The position numbers and the translations under genes were made by a program. A stretch of DNA of 64,000 nt, from contig CAKQMV010000006.1 in assembly GCA_934255135.1 (NCBI GenBank), positions 33,366 to 97,365 of the forward strand, read 5' to 3'. The DNA comes from an uncultured Clostridia bacterium (GTDB taxonomy: Bacteria > Bacillota > Clostridia > Peptostreptococcales > Anaerovoracaceae). A model generated the notes under the pieces. It ran no database searches and was not told the DNA's origin. It saw only the letters and a program-made list of their open reading frames with translations. Positions 1 to 7,995 of this stretch are shown one piece after another (the first letter of the stretch is position 1; the number at the start of each line of letters is the position of its first letter).

Positions 1-179
1 GTCATACTTACGACATCATCGTCGATAAGGTCAAAAGCACCGACGCCACTCCTACAAAGTGACTCGCACACATATCCACCGACACCACCGACGCCAAAAA
101 CAGCAACGCGCTTATCTTTAAGTCTATCGATTGCTTCTTCTCCGTATAGAAGCTCCGTCCTCGCGAACTGACTTGCCAC
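1..179 (-). CDS. tcdA: tRNA threonylcarbamoyladenosine dehydratase, N-terminal part (runs off the left edge)
   Basis: This is the beginning of a ThiF/E1-like ATP-dependent enzyme; members named TcdA (CsdL/YgdL) cyclise t6A to ct6A at position 37 of tRNAs. The visible 60 residues contain the segment ARTELLYGEEAIDRLKD followed by the Rossmann nucleotide-binding stretch RVAVFGVGGVGGY, then DLIDDD, which is the typical start of this family. I place the start at GTG 177-179 because GGAGGG lies seven bases upstream of it; an ATG at 192-194 overlaps that ribosome site. The catalytic cysteine region is outside the window, so the difference from other E1-like proteins rests on the N-terminal pattern. 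Confidence 0.8.
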   Translation of the reverse strand, partial: MASQFARTELLYGEEAIDRLKDKRVAVFGVGGVGGYVCESLCRSGVGAFDLIDDDVVSM

Positions 180-227
180 AACGTTTCCCTCCATTATGTT
201 TACAAGATATATAATCCGTGTGTCGAA

Positions 228-953
228 TTAGAGATACTTCTTCTCGAGCTCAGCAACCTTAGTATCATATGCTGCGTTTCTCTTCTCATTGATGATCTTT
301 ACTGAAATCTCTTCCTTAACATCATCAAATGACTTCAGCTCACCGTCATTCTTCTCTGTTACAGTGATAAGGTGGTAACCGAACTGTGACTGAACAGGTC
401 CGATAAGCTCATTAACAGGTCCCTCAAATACAGCCTTGTCAAACTCTGGTACCATCTGGCCTGGATTGAAAAGTCCGAGGTCTCCGCCCTGCTCCTTAGA
501 TGGGCAGATTGAGTACTCCTGTGCAGCATCCTCAAAGCTGATCTCGTTATTGTTAAGCTTACCCTTGATTTCCTCTGCAAGCTCCTCTGAATCTACAAGG
601 ATGTGCTTAGCGTTTGCATAAGCCTGAGTCTTGAACTCTTCTCTATGCTCCTCAAAGTAAGCCTTAACCTCATCATCAGTAGCCTCAATGTTCTCTAGAA
701 TCTTAGAAACTCCCATCTGACTCAGGATATCTCTTCTTGCCATCTCCATTGACTGTCTGTAGGCCTCAGTGTCCTCCATGCCCTCATCTACAGCCCAAGC
801 AGCGAACATTACCATATCTCTAACATTCTTCTCTACCTGTGCTCTGAAAGCTGGGCTCTGCGCAAAAGCCTTCTGCTGTGCAGGCATTCTGGCAATCAGT
901 ACATCAACATCCTGCTCAGTAACCTCAAAATTTCCAATCTTCATAGTCTCCAT
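228..953 (-). CDS. Peptidylprolyl isomerase, parvulin (PpiC) type, without signal peptide
   Basis: A 241-residue protein catalysing cis-trans isomerisation of X-Pro bonds. The rotamase domain spans about residues 111-200 and shows the family signatures ANAKHILV, CPSKEQGGDLG, GQMVPEFDKAVF and FGYHLI. Residues 1-100 form a helical SurA/PrsA-like N-terminal part. Unlike PrsA or SurA there is no signal peptide or lipobox, so it should act in the cytoplasm. AAAGGAG precedes the ATG. A second in-frame ATG three codons later is also possible. It lies alone between tcdA and a LysR gene on the same strand. The family call is sure; its client proteins are unknown. Confidence 0.9.
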   Translation of the reverse strand: METMKIGNFEVTEQDVDVLIARMPAQQKAFAQSPAFRAQVEKNVRDMVMFAAWAVDEGMEDTEAYRQSMEMARRDILSQMGVSKILENIEATDDEVKAYFEEHREEFKTQAYANAKHILVDSEELAEEIKGKLNNNEISFEDAAQEYSICPSKEQGGDLGLFNPGQMVPEFDKAVFEGPVNELIGPVQSQFGYHLITVTEKNDGELKSFDDVKEEISVKIINEKRNAAYDTKVAELEKKYL

Positions 954-1018
954 ATTGTCTTATCTCCTTTGAATAAAATTATTATCTTCTAACTATATGT
1001 ACTATATACGTTAAAGCA

Positions 1019-1891
1019 TTAATAGTCCATTACTCCTCGTCTCTTTATAAAAGAAACAAGTTTCTTAAGAGCCTGGCTCATGTTCTGTGTACAGTAGAAG
1101 AGCTGAAGTCTCTCTACGAAATCTTCTCCAAGAGGATAGATATCAAAATCCATGCCTTCCTTGATCTCTGAAATCGGCATGATACCGAACCCCTGTGAAA
1201 TTGCAAGCATTGTATTCTGAACATCCTGACTCTGCACGCTCTGGCAGTCCTTAAACGTAACACCAAATCTTAAAGTCAGGTTCTCCCTGCAGAAATCAAC
1301 ATATGATTCGTCATATGACTTTGTGATAAGCGGCAGATTCTCGACTACATTCTCGATTGAACCAAACTTATCTAATGCATACTTGGACAACACAAGATGC
1401 TCCTCTGCTCTCAGAATATCAACAGCCTTTATCTTGCTGCCCTTACGAAAGCGTGTGCGAAGTGAGTCTGGCATTACAACTGCGCTAAGCTGCCTCTGCA
1501 GAAGACCACTTGCAAGGGACTTCTCGTCTGCAACTGAAACGTTAAACTTTGTATCAGGATTTTCAAGCTGAAATTCTCTGAAAATAGGCACAAAAAAGTG
1601 TGATCCGTCGAAACCTATATTCATCTCGCCAGATCTGTCCTCTTTAATCTCAAGCACCAATTCAGAATATTCATGCTGAAGTGTGATGGCATGGTCATAA
1701 AGAATCTGTCCCTTTTCAGTTAGTTCACAGCCCTTATTGGTTCTATGGAATAGAAGACAATCGAATTCTGACTCGAGCTGTGATATGTATTTGCTCATTG
1801 TAGTCTGCGCAATCTGGCATCTCTCTGCAGCCTTAGTAAAATTTCCAAGTTCTGCTGCCGCTATAAAATACTCTAACTTATCTATATTCAT
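1019..1891 (-). CDS. LysR-family transcriptional regulator
   Basis: About 290 residues with an N-terminal winged helix (residues 1-60: LEYFIAAAELGNFTKAAERC, then QLESEFDCLLFHR) and a periplasmic-binding-protein-like effector domain from about residue 85 (MNIGFDGSHFF onwards). LysR proteins bind DNA as tetramers and usually regulate a divergent target. I use the ATG at 1891; an upstream TTG at 1906 would add five residues, and the GGGG before it is a weak ribosome site for either. The divergent neighbour is brnQ, 255 bases away, and a perfect 15-base palindrome lies between them, so a role in branched-chain amino acid uptake control is plausible but inferred. Confidence 0.9.
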   Translation of the reverse strand: MNIDKLEYFIAAAELGNFTKAAERCQIAQTTMSKYISQLESEFDCLLFHRTNKGCELTEKGQILYDHAITLQHEYSELVLEIKEDRSGEMNIGFDGSHFFVPIFREFQLENPDTKFNVSVADEKSLASGLLQRQLSAVVMPDSLRTRFRKGSKIKAVDILRAEEHLVLSKYALDKFGSIENVVENLPLITKSYDESYVDFCRENLTLRFGVTFKDCQSVQSQDVQNTMLAISQGFGIMPISEIKEGMDFDIYPLGEDFVERLQLFYCTQNMSQALKKLVSFIKRRGVMDY

Positions 1892-2046
1892 AGTGCAAAT
1901 CCCCAAAATATTAAAGATTTTATGTGTCTATGACATTATACTACATAGTTTTTCAGAAACATGTTTTTGATATGAACAAAAGTGCTTGCTAGATGAAAAT
2001 AATTCGTTTTCTTTTTAATAAATAAAGGGGTTTAATAGTGCTTGAG

Positions 2047-2061
2047 CGGTGAACTTCACCG
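2047..2061. promoter_or_regulatory. Perfect 15-base palindrome, candidate LysR operator
   Basis: CGGTGAA and TTCACCG are exact inverted copies around one central C. The site lies in the 255-base LysR/brnQ intergenic region, 86 bases before the brnQ ATG. Length and symmetry fit a LysR-type recognition site; binding is inferred. The rest of this intergenic region is AT-rich and holds no gene I can support. Confidence 0.4.
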
Positions 2062-2146
2062 AATCTTTATAATTAGTTTACTTTTTTAACTAGTTTATTC
2101 ACATTCATTTCAATCAGGTATTAAGAAAAGTAGGTAACAAAACAAA

Positions 2147-3529
2147 ATGGAAAACAATAACAAGAAAAGAATTTCGGCGACTATCTGCATGGGTCTTGCA
2201 CTTTTTGCCACTCAGTTTGGTGCTGGTAATCTGATTTTCCCACCATTCCTCGGAAGAGGCACAGGTTCAGATTGGATGACAGGATTCCTCGGATTCCTTA
2301 TCATGGACGTAGGTCTTGCTGCTGCAGCAGTTCTCTCAGTAGTAGCTAACAAGGCTGGTACAGTTGACGGAGTTGTTGGTAAGATGGGTCCAAAGGCAGG
2401 TAAAGTTCTCCTTACAACTATCATTCTCTGCCTCGGTCCTTGCGTATGTATCCCAAGAACAGCAGCAACAAGCTATGAGCTTGGTCTTCAGACTATGCTC
2501 CCAGGTGTTCCTCTCTGGCTATACGGCGCTATTTTCTTTGCTATTACACTTTTCCTTGTAATCAGACCAAGCAAGGTTGTAGATATTATCGGTAAGTACC
2601 TCACACCACTTCTACTCGGTGTTATGGTTCTTCTGATTGTACTCGGAATCGTTAACTCTATCGGAGATGCAGTTGCAATCGATGACATCGTTCCTTTTGC
2701 ACAGGGTGTTCAGAACGGATATCAGACTCTTGACGGAATCGGCGGTGTACTCATGACAATGATGCTCATGAATGCAGCATTCGGTTACGGCTTCAAGGAT
2801 AAGAAGGACGTTTCTAAGATGGTAGCTGGTGCAGACATTATTTCAGCTGTTCTTCTCGCACTCGTTTACGGAGGTCTTTCATACCTCGGATCAACAGTAT
2901 CAGGCATCGAGGCTTTTGCCGGTCTTGACCAGGCACCTCTGATGGTTGCAATCACATACAAGCTTATGGGTGATGCAGGAGTTTACGCACTAAGTGCTAT
3001 CGTTATTCTTGCATGTCTGACAACTGCACTCGGACTCAGCTCAGTTGTAGGTGACTACTTCGAGGAGCTCTCAGGTGGAAAGCTTCAGTACAAGGCTGTT
3101 GTTGTTACAACTCTCGTAGTGAGCTATGCAATGTCAAACTTTGGTCTTTCAACAATCATCTCAATTGCCGGACCAATCCTTGAGATTCTCTATCCACCAC
3201 TAATCGTGCTCGTAATTGGTGCATTCTTTGAGAAGGTGTCAACAAACCACCACATCATCAAGTTTGCAACTTACGCTGCACTCCTTGTAAGTGTTGTAAT
3301 GACTGCTAACAATATGTTCGGATTTGGACTTGACTTCCTGAGCATGCTTCCATTCACACCACTTGGACTTGGATGGGTAGTTCCTGCAATCGTGGGTGGT
3401 ATCGTTGGATCGTTTGTTAAGGATGAGGTTCATATCACTAAGCACGTTCACGAAGAAATCGCTCACGAAATCGAAGGAATTGAGGAGCACATTCAGCACA
3501 ACAAGAACGGACTTGGAATGAATAACTAA
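2147..3529 (+). CDS. brnQ: Branched-chain amino acid:cation symporter (LIVCS family)
   Basis: A 460-residue polytopic membrane protein that imports leucine, isoleucine and valine with Na+ or H+. The N-terminus has the family pattern FATQFGAGNLIFPPFLGR, followed by about twelve hydrophobic segments up to residue ~425, which is full family length. The cytoplasmic tail after the last helix is rich in His and Glu (HITKHVHEEIAHEIEGIEEH), a less usual extension. The ribosome site before the ATG is weak (AAGTAGGT). A terminator follows directly, so the gene is monocistronic. The divergent LysR gene is a candidate regulator. Confidence 0.93.
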   Translation: MENNNKKRISATICMGLALFATQFGAGNLIFPPFLGRGTGSDWMTGFLGFLIMDVGLAAAAVLSVVANKAGTVDGVVGKMGPKAGKVLLTTIILCLGPCVCIPRTAATSYELGLQTMLPGVPLWLYGAIFFAITLFLVIRPSKVVDIIGKYLTPLLLGVMVLLIVLGIVNSIGDAVAIDDIVPFAQGVQNGYQTLDGIGGVLMTMMLMNAAFGYGFKDKKDVSKMVAGADIISAVLLALVYGGLSYLGSTVSGIEAFAGLDQAPLMVAITYKLMGDAGVYALSAIVILACLTTALGLSSVVGDYFEELSGGKLQYKAVVVTTLVVSYAMSNFGLSTIISIAGPILEILYPPLIVLVIGAFFEKVSTNHHIIKFATYAALLVSVVMTANNMFGFGLDFLSMLPFTPLGLGWVVPAIVGGIVGSFVKDEVHITKHVHEEIAHEIEGIEEHIQHNKNGLGMNN

Positions 3530-3569
3530 TATATCTATATATATTCTCATATCAAATACCCAAACTGGA

Positions 3570-3597
3570 AAGACTCGCTGCAAAGCGGGTCTTTTTA
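3570..3597 (+). terminator. Intrinsic terminator of brnQ
   Basis: GACTCGCT pairs with AGCGGGTC (one wobble) around the loop GCAA and is followed by five T. Confidence 0.8.
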
Positions 3598-3654
3598 GTT
3601 GTGTAAACCGAGCTTGCACAATATCTCTATAAAATAACATGATTTCTTACAAAA

Positions 3655-3682
3655 GAAAAACCGCAGTCCAATCGGCCACGGC
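3655..3682 (-). terminator. Intrinsic terminator of the aminotransferase gene
   Basis: On the minus strand CCGTGGCC can pair imperfectly with GGACTGCGG, and five T follow. It lies 40 bases beyond the stop codon at 3722. Confidence 0.55.
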
Positions 3683-3721
3683 TTTCCCTTATTAGTGTAT
3701 AACAAACTGGAGTTTAATGTA

Positions 3722-4858
3722 TTAAGCTAAAACCTCACGGAATTTCTTCTCCATGTCACACTTAAGAAGAATATCATGTTTAGCCAGTACTGCAGCAAGT
3801 GCTGTAAGAACCTCAGCAACCTTATCCTCATATGCATTCTCACCCATGTGACCTATTCTTACAACCTTGCCTGCAAGGCATCCGTATGATCCTGAGATAA
3901 TGATGTTATGATCGTGCATAAGCTCTCCACGGAGTTCCTCATCAGTGATGCCATCAGGAATGTTCACAACGGTAACAGTGTTAGAAAATCCATCCTCAAG
4001 ATAAAGCCCTAGCCCAGCTTCTGAAATTGCAGTTCTGCATGCTGATGCAATTGATGCATGGCGCTCGTAGATTGAAGCTGCTTCCTCAAAATAGTTATCA
4101 AGTGCCTGACGAAGTCCGTTGATATCACTTATTGGCATTGTATATGGGAACAGCTTATTCTCATAATAGTCCTTGTACATAAGAATATTAGCATAGAATG
4201 CAGCGATTGGAGTCTTACGAGTCTCCATTGAAGCATAAGCCTTCTTAGATACCCATAGCATTGTAAGTCCAGGAGGCGCTGAAAGAGCCTTCTGAGAACC
4301 GCCACAGAGAATATCAATTGATGCATTGCTAAGGTCAAGGGGCTCACCGAACATGCCTGCAACAGAGTCAACAACACTCATAATGCCATGCTCCGCAAGC
4401 ATCCTGCTGATTGTCTCAACATCGTTAAGCACACCACTTGGAGTGTCACAGTGAACAACAGTTGCATATTTAAAGTCATGATCCTTCTCCAGGAACGCTG
4501 CAAGCTCCTCGATATCAACCGGCTTGTGGTAGTCTGTTGTGTATAGAACAGGCTCTCCGCCGTACATACTGACAAAATCCTTGAATCCTTCTCCGAAGAT
4601 TCCGTTATCAATGACGAGTACTCTGTCTCCAGGCTCTGTCAGTGATGCACATGCCGCTTCAAGTCCGAGGATTCCCTCACCGCCAAGAATAAGTGCCTGA
4701 TGGTCAATTGCGTGCATTGACATCTCAAGAAGCTCGCAAGTCTCCTTGTAGAAATCAAAGAAATCCATATCGAGATCTGGATTAGTGCACTCAAGAGCTC
4801 TTGCCTCACGAACGTTCTCTCTGACCTGAACAGGTCCTGCTGTCATAACTTTATACAT
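3722..4858 (-). CDS. Class V PLP aminotransferase resembling pyridoxamine-pyruvate / alanine-glyoxylate aminotransferases
   Basis: A 378-residue fold-type I aminotransferase. It opens with MTAGPV, contains LGGEGILGLEAACASL, VHCDTPSGVLND and VDSVAGMFG, and the PLP lysine is K190 in GSQKALSAPPGLTM; RIGHMG near residue 340 completes the family pattern. Alanine-glyoxylate/serine-pyruvate enzymes and pyridoxamine-pyruvate aminotransferases share this plan. The GLEAA, DTPSG and APPGLTM segments recall the pyridoxamine enzyme as I remember it, without an alignment. The adjacent upstream gene on the same strand encodes an ECF S component, a typical vitamin transporter subunit, which supports but does not prove vitamin B6 salvage. 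A GGAGAGAAAG site precedes the ATG. Confidence 0.8.
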   Translation of the reverse strand: MYKVMTAGPVQVRENVREARALECTNPDLDMDFFDFYKETCELLEMSMHAIDHQALILGGEGILGLEAACASLTEPGDRVLVIDNGIFGEGFKDFVSMYGGEPVLYTTDYHKPVDIEELAAFLEKDHDFKYATVVHCDTPSGVLNDVETISRMLAEHGIMSVVDSVAGMFGEPLDLSNASIDILCGGSQKALSAPPGLTMLWVSKKAYASMETRKTPIAAFYANILMYKDYYENKLFPYTMPISDINGLRQALDNYFEEAASIYERHASIASACRTAISEAGLGLYLEDGFSNTVTVVNIPDGITDEELRGELMHDHNIIISGSYGCLAGKVVRIGHMGENAYEDKVAEVLTALAAVLAKHDILLKCDMEKKFREVLA

Positions 4859-4895
4859 AGCTTTCTCTCCTTAAATATGAATATATTCTTAAATT

Positions 4896-4926
4896 CGAAA
4901 ATCGCCGGCTTCATCTGCCGGCGATT
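4896..4926 (-). terminator. Strong hairpin between the S-component gene and the aminotransferase gene
   Basis: AATCGCCGGC and GCCGGCGATT form a perfect ten-pair stem with a seven-base loop, followed on the minus strand by TTCGAATTT. It ends the S-component transcript or partially attenuates read-through into the aminotransferase. Confidence 0.7.
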
Positions 4927-4931
4927 CAGAA

Positions 4932-5474
4932 TTAGATTGTTCTTGGAACATGTCTTCTCAGCTGTCCAATGCATGCAAGGATGATTACTCCTGCAACACC
5001 AACCTGAATGATGTTACCTGGAATTGAACCAAGCGGTGCAGCCCAGTTGCCATAGAGGATAACCTCAGCGAAGTAGTATCCTACAATCTTGATGATGATT
5101 GCTACAATTACTGAAAGCACATCGTTAGCAAACATACTCTTGAATGGCTTCTTCTCAGTAATCAGGCCAACCGTATATCCCATGCATCCTACGATTACGA
5201 AAGTGAATGGTGCCCATGCTGTCCATCCGCTCATAAGGTCAAACAGTCCCATTCCGAAAGCTCCTGCCCATGCGCCGGTTCTGCGACCGAAGAGCATTGC
5301 TGCTGCGAAAAGTGGAACGTTACCGAGGTGGATAAGTCCACCGCTTCCTACGAGCGGAAGTCTGATGTTGATGAGCCATGTTCCAACGTAGATAAGCGCT
5401 GTGAACAGGGCTGTAATTACTAGATCATATGTTGTGATGCGAGGCTTTGCCTTAGCATTCTGCATTGTAGTCAT
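4932..5474 (-). CDS. ECF transporter S component (substrate-specific membrane subunit)
   Basis: A 180-residue membrane protein with about six hydrophobic segments, the family size of the DUF1393/ECF S components. Typical features are the first helix segment VITALFTALIYVGTW, the loop GGLIHLGNVPLFAAAMLFGRR and the region WAPFTFVIVGC. S components capture a vitamin or metal and work with a shared EcfA-EcfA'-EcfT energy module, which is not in this window. AAGGAG precedes the ATG. It lies upstream of a PLP aminotransferase on the same strand and is divergent from a paralogue at 5749. The substrate is not readable; a B6 vitamer is a context-based guess. Confidence 0.85.
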   Translation of the reverse strand: MTTMQNAKAKPRITTYDLVITALFTALIYVGTWLINIRLPLVGSGGLIHLGNVPLFAAAMLFGRRTGAWAGAFGMGLFDLMSGWTAWAPFTFVIVGCMGYTVGLITEKKPFKSMFANDVLSVIVAIIIKIVGYYFAEVILYGNWAAPLGSIPGNIIQVGVAGVIILACIGQLRRHVPRTI

Positions 5475-5748
5475 TGTGCGAATCTCCTTAAATGAAATAT
5501 TAACCGGTTTTTACAATGACTATTCTACAATAGAAACTGCACTTCTCAAATGAACAGATAGAAGAGTTTTGATGAGTACAGATGCCGATTTGCTACGTAA
5601 TTTTGATACATTTGATATAACTGTACCTTTTGATTTAGTGATTTTTGCTAAGGTACAGAATACAGATGCTATATCTAACCCTTTCTCCTGCTCCATTTTG
5701 TGATAAAATATCTTATAGTTATGATATGTAATTAGAAAGGTTTTATAT

Positions 5749-6300
5749 ATGACTCCAAGCCGTAATTCAATGAATAAAATGGTATTTACAGCACTGCTGA
5801 CCGCACTAACAGTGTTGTTCACCTTAATACTCAAGATCCCGGTTGGACCTGACTGCTATATTCACCTCGGACAGCCGATAGTATTCCTCGCAGTAATGGC
5901 CTTACCTCGTAAATATGCATGTTTCGCTGGTGCAGTCGGAACATCACTTGCCGATATTCTCGGTGGGTACGCATTCTGGGCACCATGGACCTTTGTTGTT
6001 CAGCTGACTGTAGTTCTTGTTTTCGGCTTCTTTATAGACAGAGCAAGAAACAGCAATGGAACACATATGATTCTGGGAATTCCCGTTTCTGAGTTTATTG
6101 GCTATATAGTTACAATTGTCATTGGTACTATAGCATTCTTCTTCGCAGAATATATGTTGTTTGGTAATATCATCGAGGCCGCAACATGTGTTCCGTTCAG
6201 GCTGCTCCTGCTATCATCCGGTGCAATAATTGCAGCAGTAGCGTTCAAGTCACTTGAGGCAGGTACACTCAAACAGAATTTCTACTATAAGAGACCATAG
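5749..6300 (+). CDS. ECF transporter S component, second paralogue
   Basis: A 183-residue membrane protein of the same family as the divergent gene at 4932-5474: MVFTALLTALTVLFTLILKIPVG, then CYIHLGQPIVFLAVMALPRK, GGYAFWAPWTFVVQL and FFAEYMLFG align by eye with its neighbour. It should bind a small vitamin-like substrate and dock on a shared ECF module. AGAAAGG lies before the ATG. The two divergent S genes share a 274-base intergenic region in which I recognise no known riboswitch. A perfect terminator hairpin follows. Substrate unknown. Confidence 0.85.
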   Translation: MTPSRNSMNKMVFTALLTALTVLFTLILKIPVGPDCYIHLGQPIVFLAVMALPRKYACFAGAVGTSLADILGGYAFWAPWTFVVQLTVVLVFGFFIDRARNSNGTHMILGIPVSEFIGYIVTIVIGTIAFFFAEYMLFGNIIEAATCVPFRLLLLSSGAIIAAVAFKSLEAGTLKQNFYYKRP

Positions 6301-6385
6301 TAAGGCTAGCTTCAATTTATTTATAATCCATCACTTCTCCATTTTCATTCTTTCAACAAAAGCGGCATTGTTTCTAGCAGTATTT

Positions 6386-6419
6386 AAAAAGGATAAACAA
6401 ATTAGCGTTTATCCTTTTT
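6386..6419. terminator. Bidirectional terminator between convergent genes
   Basis: AAAAAGGATAAAC and GTTTATCCTTTTT form a perfect 13-pair stem around an eight-base loop. A and T runs on both sides allow it to end both the S-component transcript and the minus-strand transcript of 6446-6820. Confidence 0.9.
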
Positions 6420-6445
6420 AATCAATAATCCTAATCAAACTATTT

Positions 6446-6820
6446 TTATTCTTTGCCTGTCTTCTTGATGCAGACAATGTAGAAAATGCAATAAAACACT
6501 GATACAACTACCCATATCTTCAAATCACTATAATCTGAGTTCCATGAGGTAGCACCCATTACTGCAGCGATTCCAAATAATATAGCGCATGCCATCAGTC
6601 CACCCTTGCCAGTACTCTTTCTGGTAGCAACACTTGTAATGCCTCCAGCAAGCATGAAAATCGACAGTATAAATCCTGATGAACCGCTAATTGAATCACT
6701 ATCTCCAAGTGCATTTCCTACTCCGGCTGCACATGATTGAAAAGCAATCAGCACAAAAAGTATAATTGCAATAATTCCAAGCACCAGTCTTCCAGTGCTG
6801 CAAACAGCATTCTTCTCCAT
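6446..6820 (-). CDS. Small membrane protein, unknown function
   Basis: 124 residues with four predicted membrane segments (about 10-33, 48-65, 75-90 and 98-118) and a short basic C-terminus (CIKKTGKE). The Gly/Ser-rich stretch between the first two helices resembles many small Clostridia membrane proteins without known role. AGGAG precedes the ATG. It follows the lipoprotein gene at 6869 on the same strand with a 48-base gap, so the two may form one transcript and could both act at the membrane. I do not recognise a named family. Confidence 0.7.
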   Translation of the reverse strand: MEKNAVCSTGRLVLGIIAIILFVLIAFQSCAAGVGNALGDSDSISGSSGFILSIFMLAGGITSVATRKSTGKGGLMACAILFGIAAVMGATSWNSDYSDLKIWVVVSVFYCIFYIVCIKKTGKE

Positions 6821-6868
6821 AATATTAATAATCTCCTGTTCCGTTTATCTTGTCTTCAAATAAATCTC

Positions 6869-7384
6869 TTAGAATTTAAGTTCAAATGTGGCCTTCTGCT
6901 CATCAAGGTTTCCATCATATGCAGAAAGATTGAGCTTGACAGGTGCCCCCTTCGCTTTAAGCCCGAAGCATCCCTCAGCCGAACACTTAGCTCCCACAGG
7001 TGTCTCCTGAGCATATTCATCACCCAGTGGATATGATGTACATACGTTGCCATCTGAATCGATCAATTGTCCTATTGAGTCAATATCCATATAAAGGCCA
7101 TCCATAAGACCAGTAGTATCCTCGTATCCAAGGTTCTCATAGCTATACTTTATTAGGATAATCTGCTCAGGATTGCTTTCTTCGAACTCATTTCTCTCGG
7201 TAGTTGTTTCGACAGATGTGATTGTAAACTTCCACTGGCCATCTACAGCCCATGTGTCACCGACCTTATATACGACCTCTTTCTCGGCCTTGCTCTCTCC
7301 AGTCTCTCCATCTGATTCTCCTCCACATGCAGTCAGCGAAAGCACAAGAACAAGAGATAACAGAAATACACCGATTCTCTTCAT
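6869..7384 (-). CDS. Lipoprotein with DUF4352/DUF5067-like domain
   Basis: 171 residues. A signal peptide (MKRIGVFLLSLVLVLSL) ends in the lipobox LTAC, so the mature protein starts at Cys20 and is lipid-anchored outside the membrane. A short acidic linker (GGESDGETGESKAEKE) leads to an immunoglobulin-like domain (residues 40-171: VGDTWAVDGQWKFTITSVE, LIKYSYENLG, GAPVKLNLSAYDG). Such domains are common in Firmicute lipoproteins of unknown function. GGGAGGAAC precedes the ATG. It is followed by a small membrane protein gene. Confidence 0.8.
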   Translation of the reverse strand: MKRIGVFLLSLVLVLSLTACGGESDGETGESKAEKEVVYKVGDTWAVDGQWKFTITSVETTTERNEFEESNPEQIILIKYSYENLGYEDTTGLMDGLYMDIDSIGQLIDSDGNVCTSYPLGDEYAQETPVGAKCSAEGCFGLKAKGAPVKLNLSAYDGNLDEQKATFELKF

Positions 7385-7469
7385 GATGTTCCTCCCAGAT
7401 ACTTGTAGTCATCATAAGACGATCTCATCTCTACGTTGTTTTCGTCCCTAAATAAGATGCAAAAGCATT

Positions 7470-7910
7470 CTAAAGGCACTCAAGCCCGTGCTCCTCAAGA
7501 AAAATATTCAATTTGACAATGTCGTGCTGTCCCTGATTAATATGCAAAATAATCGCCGCATCCCGCGGAATCTTCGCATAAAGCTCACCAGCTCCACCCG
7601 CACGCAATGTTCTCTGAGTAGCATTAAGGTCCATCTCTGCCGCCATGCACAACGAAATTATAGAATCCCTTGAAGGATTTGTCTTTATTCCATTCAGGAT
7701 TTCATATGCATAGCTTCTAGAAAGACCACTTCGTTTAATGAGATTACCTCTTGTGATACCGTTTTGAAATAAATAATTCTCGAAGATTCCTGCTATACTT
7801 GGAATTGTATCAAGACCAGATACATATGATGAAAATCTTTTCTTATTGAGTGCTCCCAGTATTTCGTTTAGCTCTTCAGTTTTCTGAGGTTCTGTCATCT
7901 TATTCGCCAT
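7470..7910 (-). CDS. XRE-type helix-turn-helix regulator paired with a divergent kinase
   Basis: 146 residues with a Cro/C1-type helix-turn-helix at about residues 48-100 (FENYLFQNGITRGNLIKRSGLSRSYAYEILNGIKTNPSRDSII) and a C-terminal part of about 45 residues (YAKIPRDAAIILHINQGQHDIVKLNIFLEEHGLECL) found with this HTH type in Clostridia. AGGAG precedes the ATG. The gene is divergent from a Ser/Thr kinase gene 85 bases away. Regulator and kinase probably form a functional pair in which the regulator controls the shared promoter or is a kinase substrate; this is inferred from arrangement only. Confidence 0.85.
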   Translation of the reverse strand: MANKMTEPQKTEELNEILGALNKKRFSSYVSGLDTIPSIAGIFENYLFQNGITRGNLIKRSGLSRSYAYEILNGIKTNPSRDSIISLCMAAEMDLNATQRTLRAGGAGELYAKIPRDAAIILHINQGQHDIVKLNIFLEEHGLECL

Positions 7911-7943
7911 AAAAGTCTCCTAAATGTATGTCCTACTTTTCAT

Positions 7944-7985
7944 GTTTCTTTATGTTACACTAGTATGAGTATAAAACAAAGAAAC
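7944..7985. promoter_or_regulatory. Inverted repeat in the XRE/kinase divergent promoter region
   Basis: GTTTCTTT (7944-7951) and AAAGAAAC (7978-7985) are exact inverted copies with 26 bases between them, inside the 85-base region between the two divergent start codons. It is a candidate operator for the XRE protein; the right copy lies just before the kinase ribosome site. Confidence 0.4.
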
Positions 7986-7995
7986 GGAGTAAGCT

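Noticed and set aside
1892..2146. T-box or amino-acid riboswitch before brnQ
   Set aside because: No T-box sequence (GGGTGGNACCGCG type), no terminator hairpin and no known aptamer pattern are present.
5475..5748. Vitamin riboswitch between the divergent S-component genes
   Set aside because: No TPP, FMN, cobalamin or preQ1 core motif is visible, and there is no terminator hairpin ahead of either gene.
5520..5834. Minus-strand frame of 104 codons between the two ECF S genes
   Set aside because: It overlaps the start of the plus-strand S-component gene, has no convincing ribosome site at its start and shows no domain.
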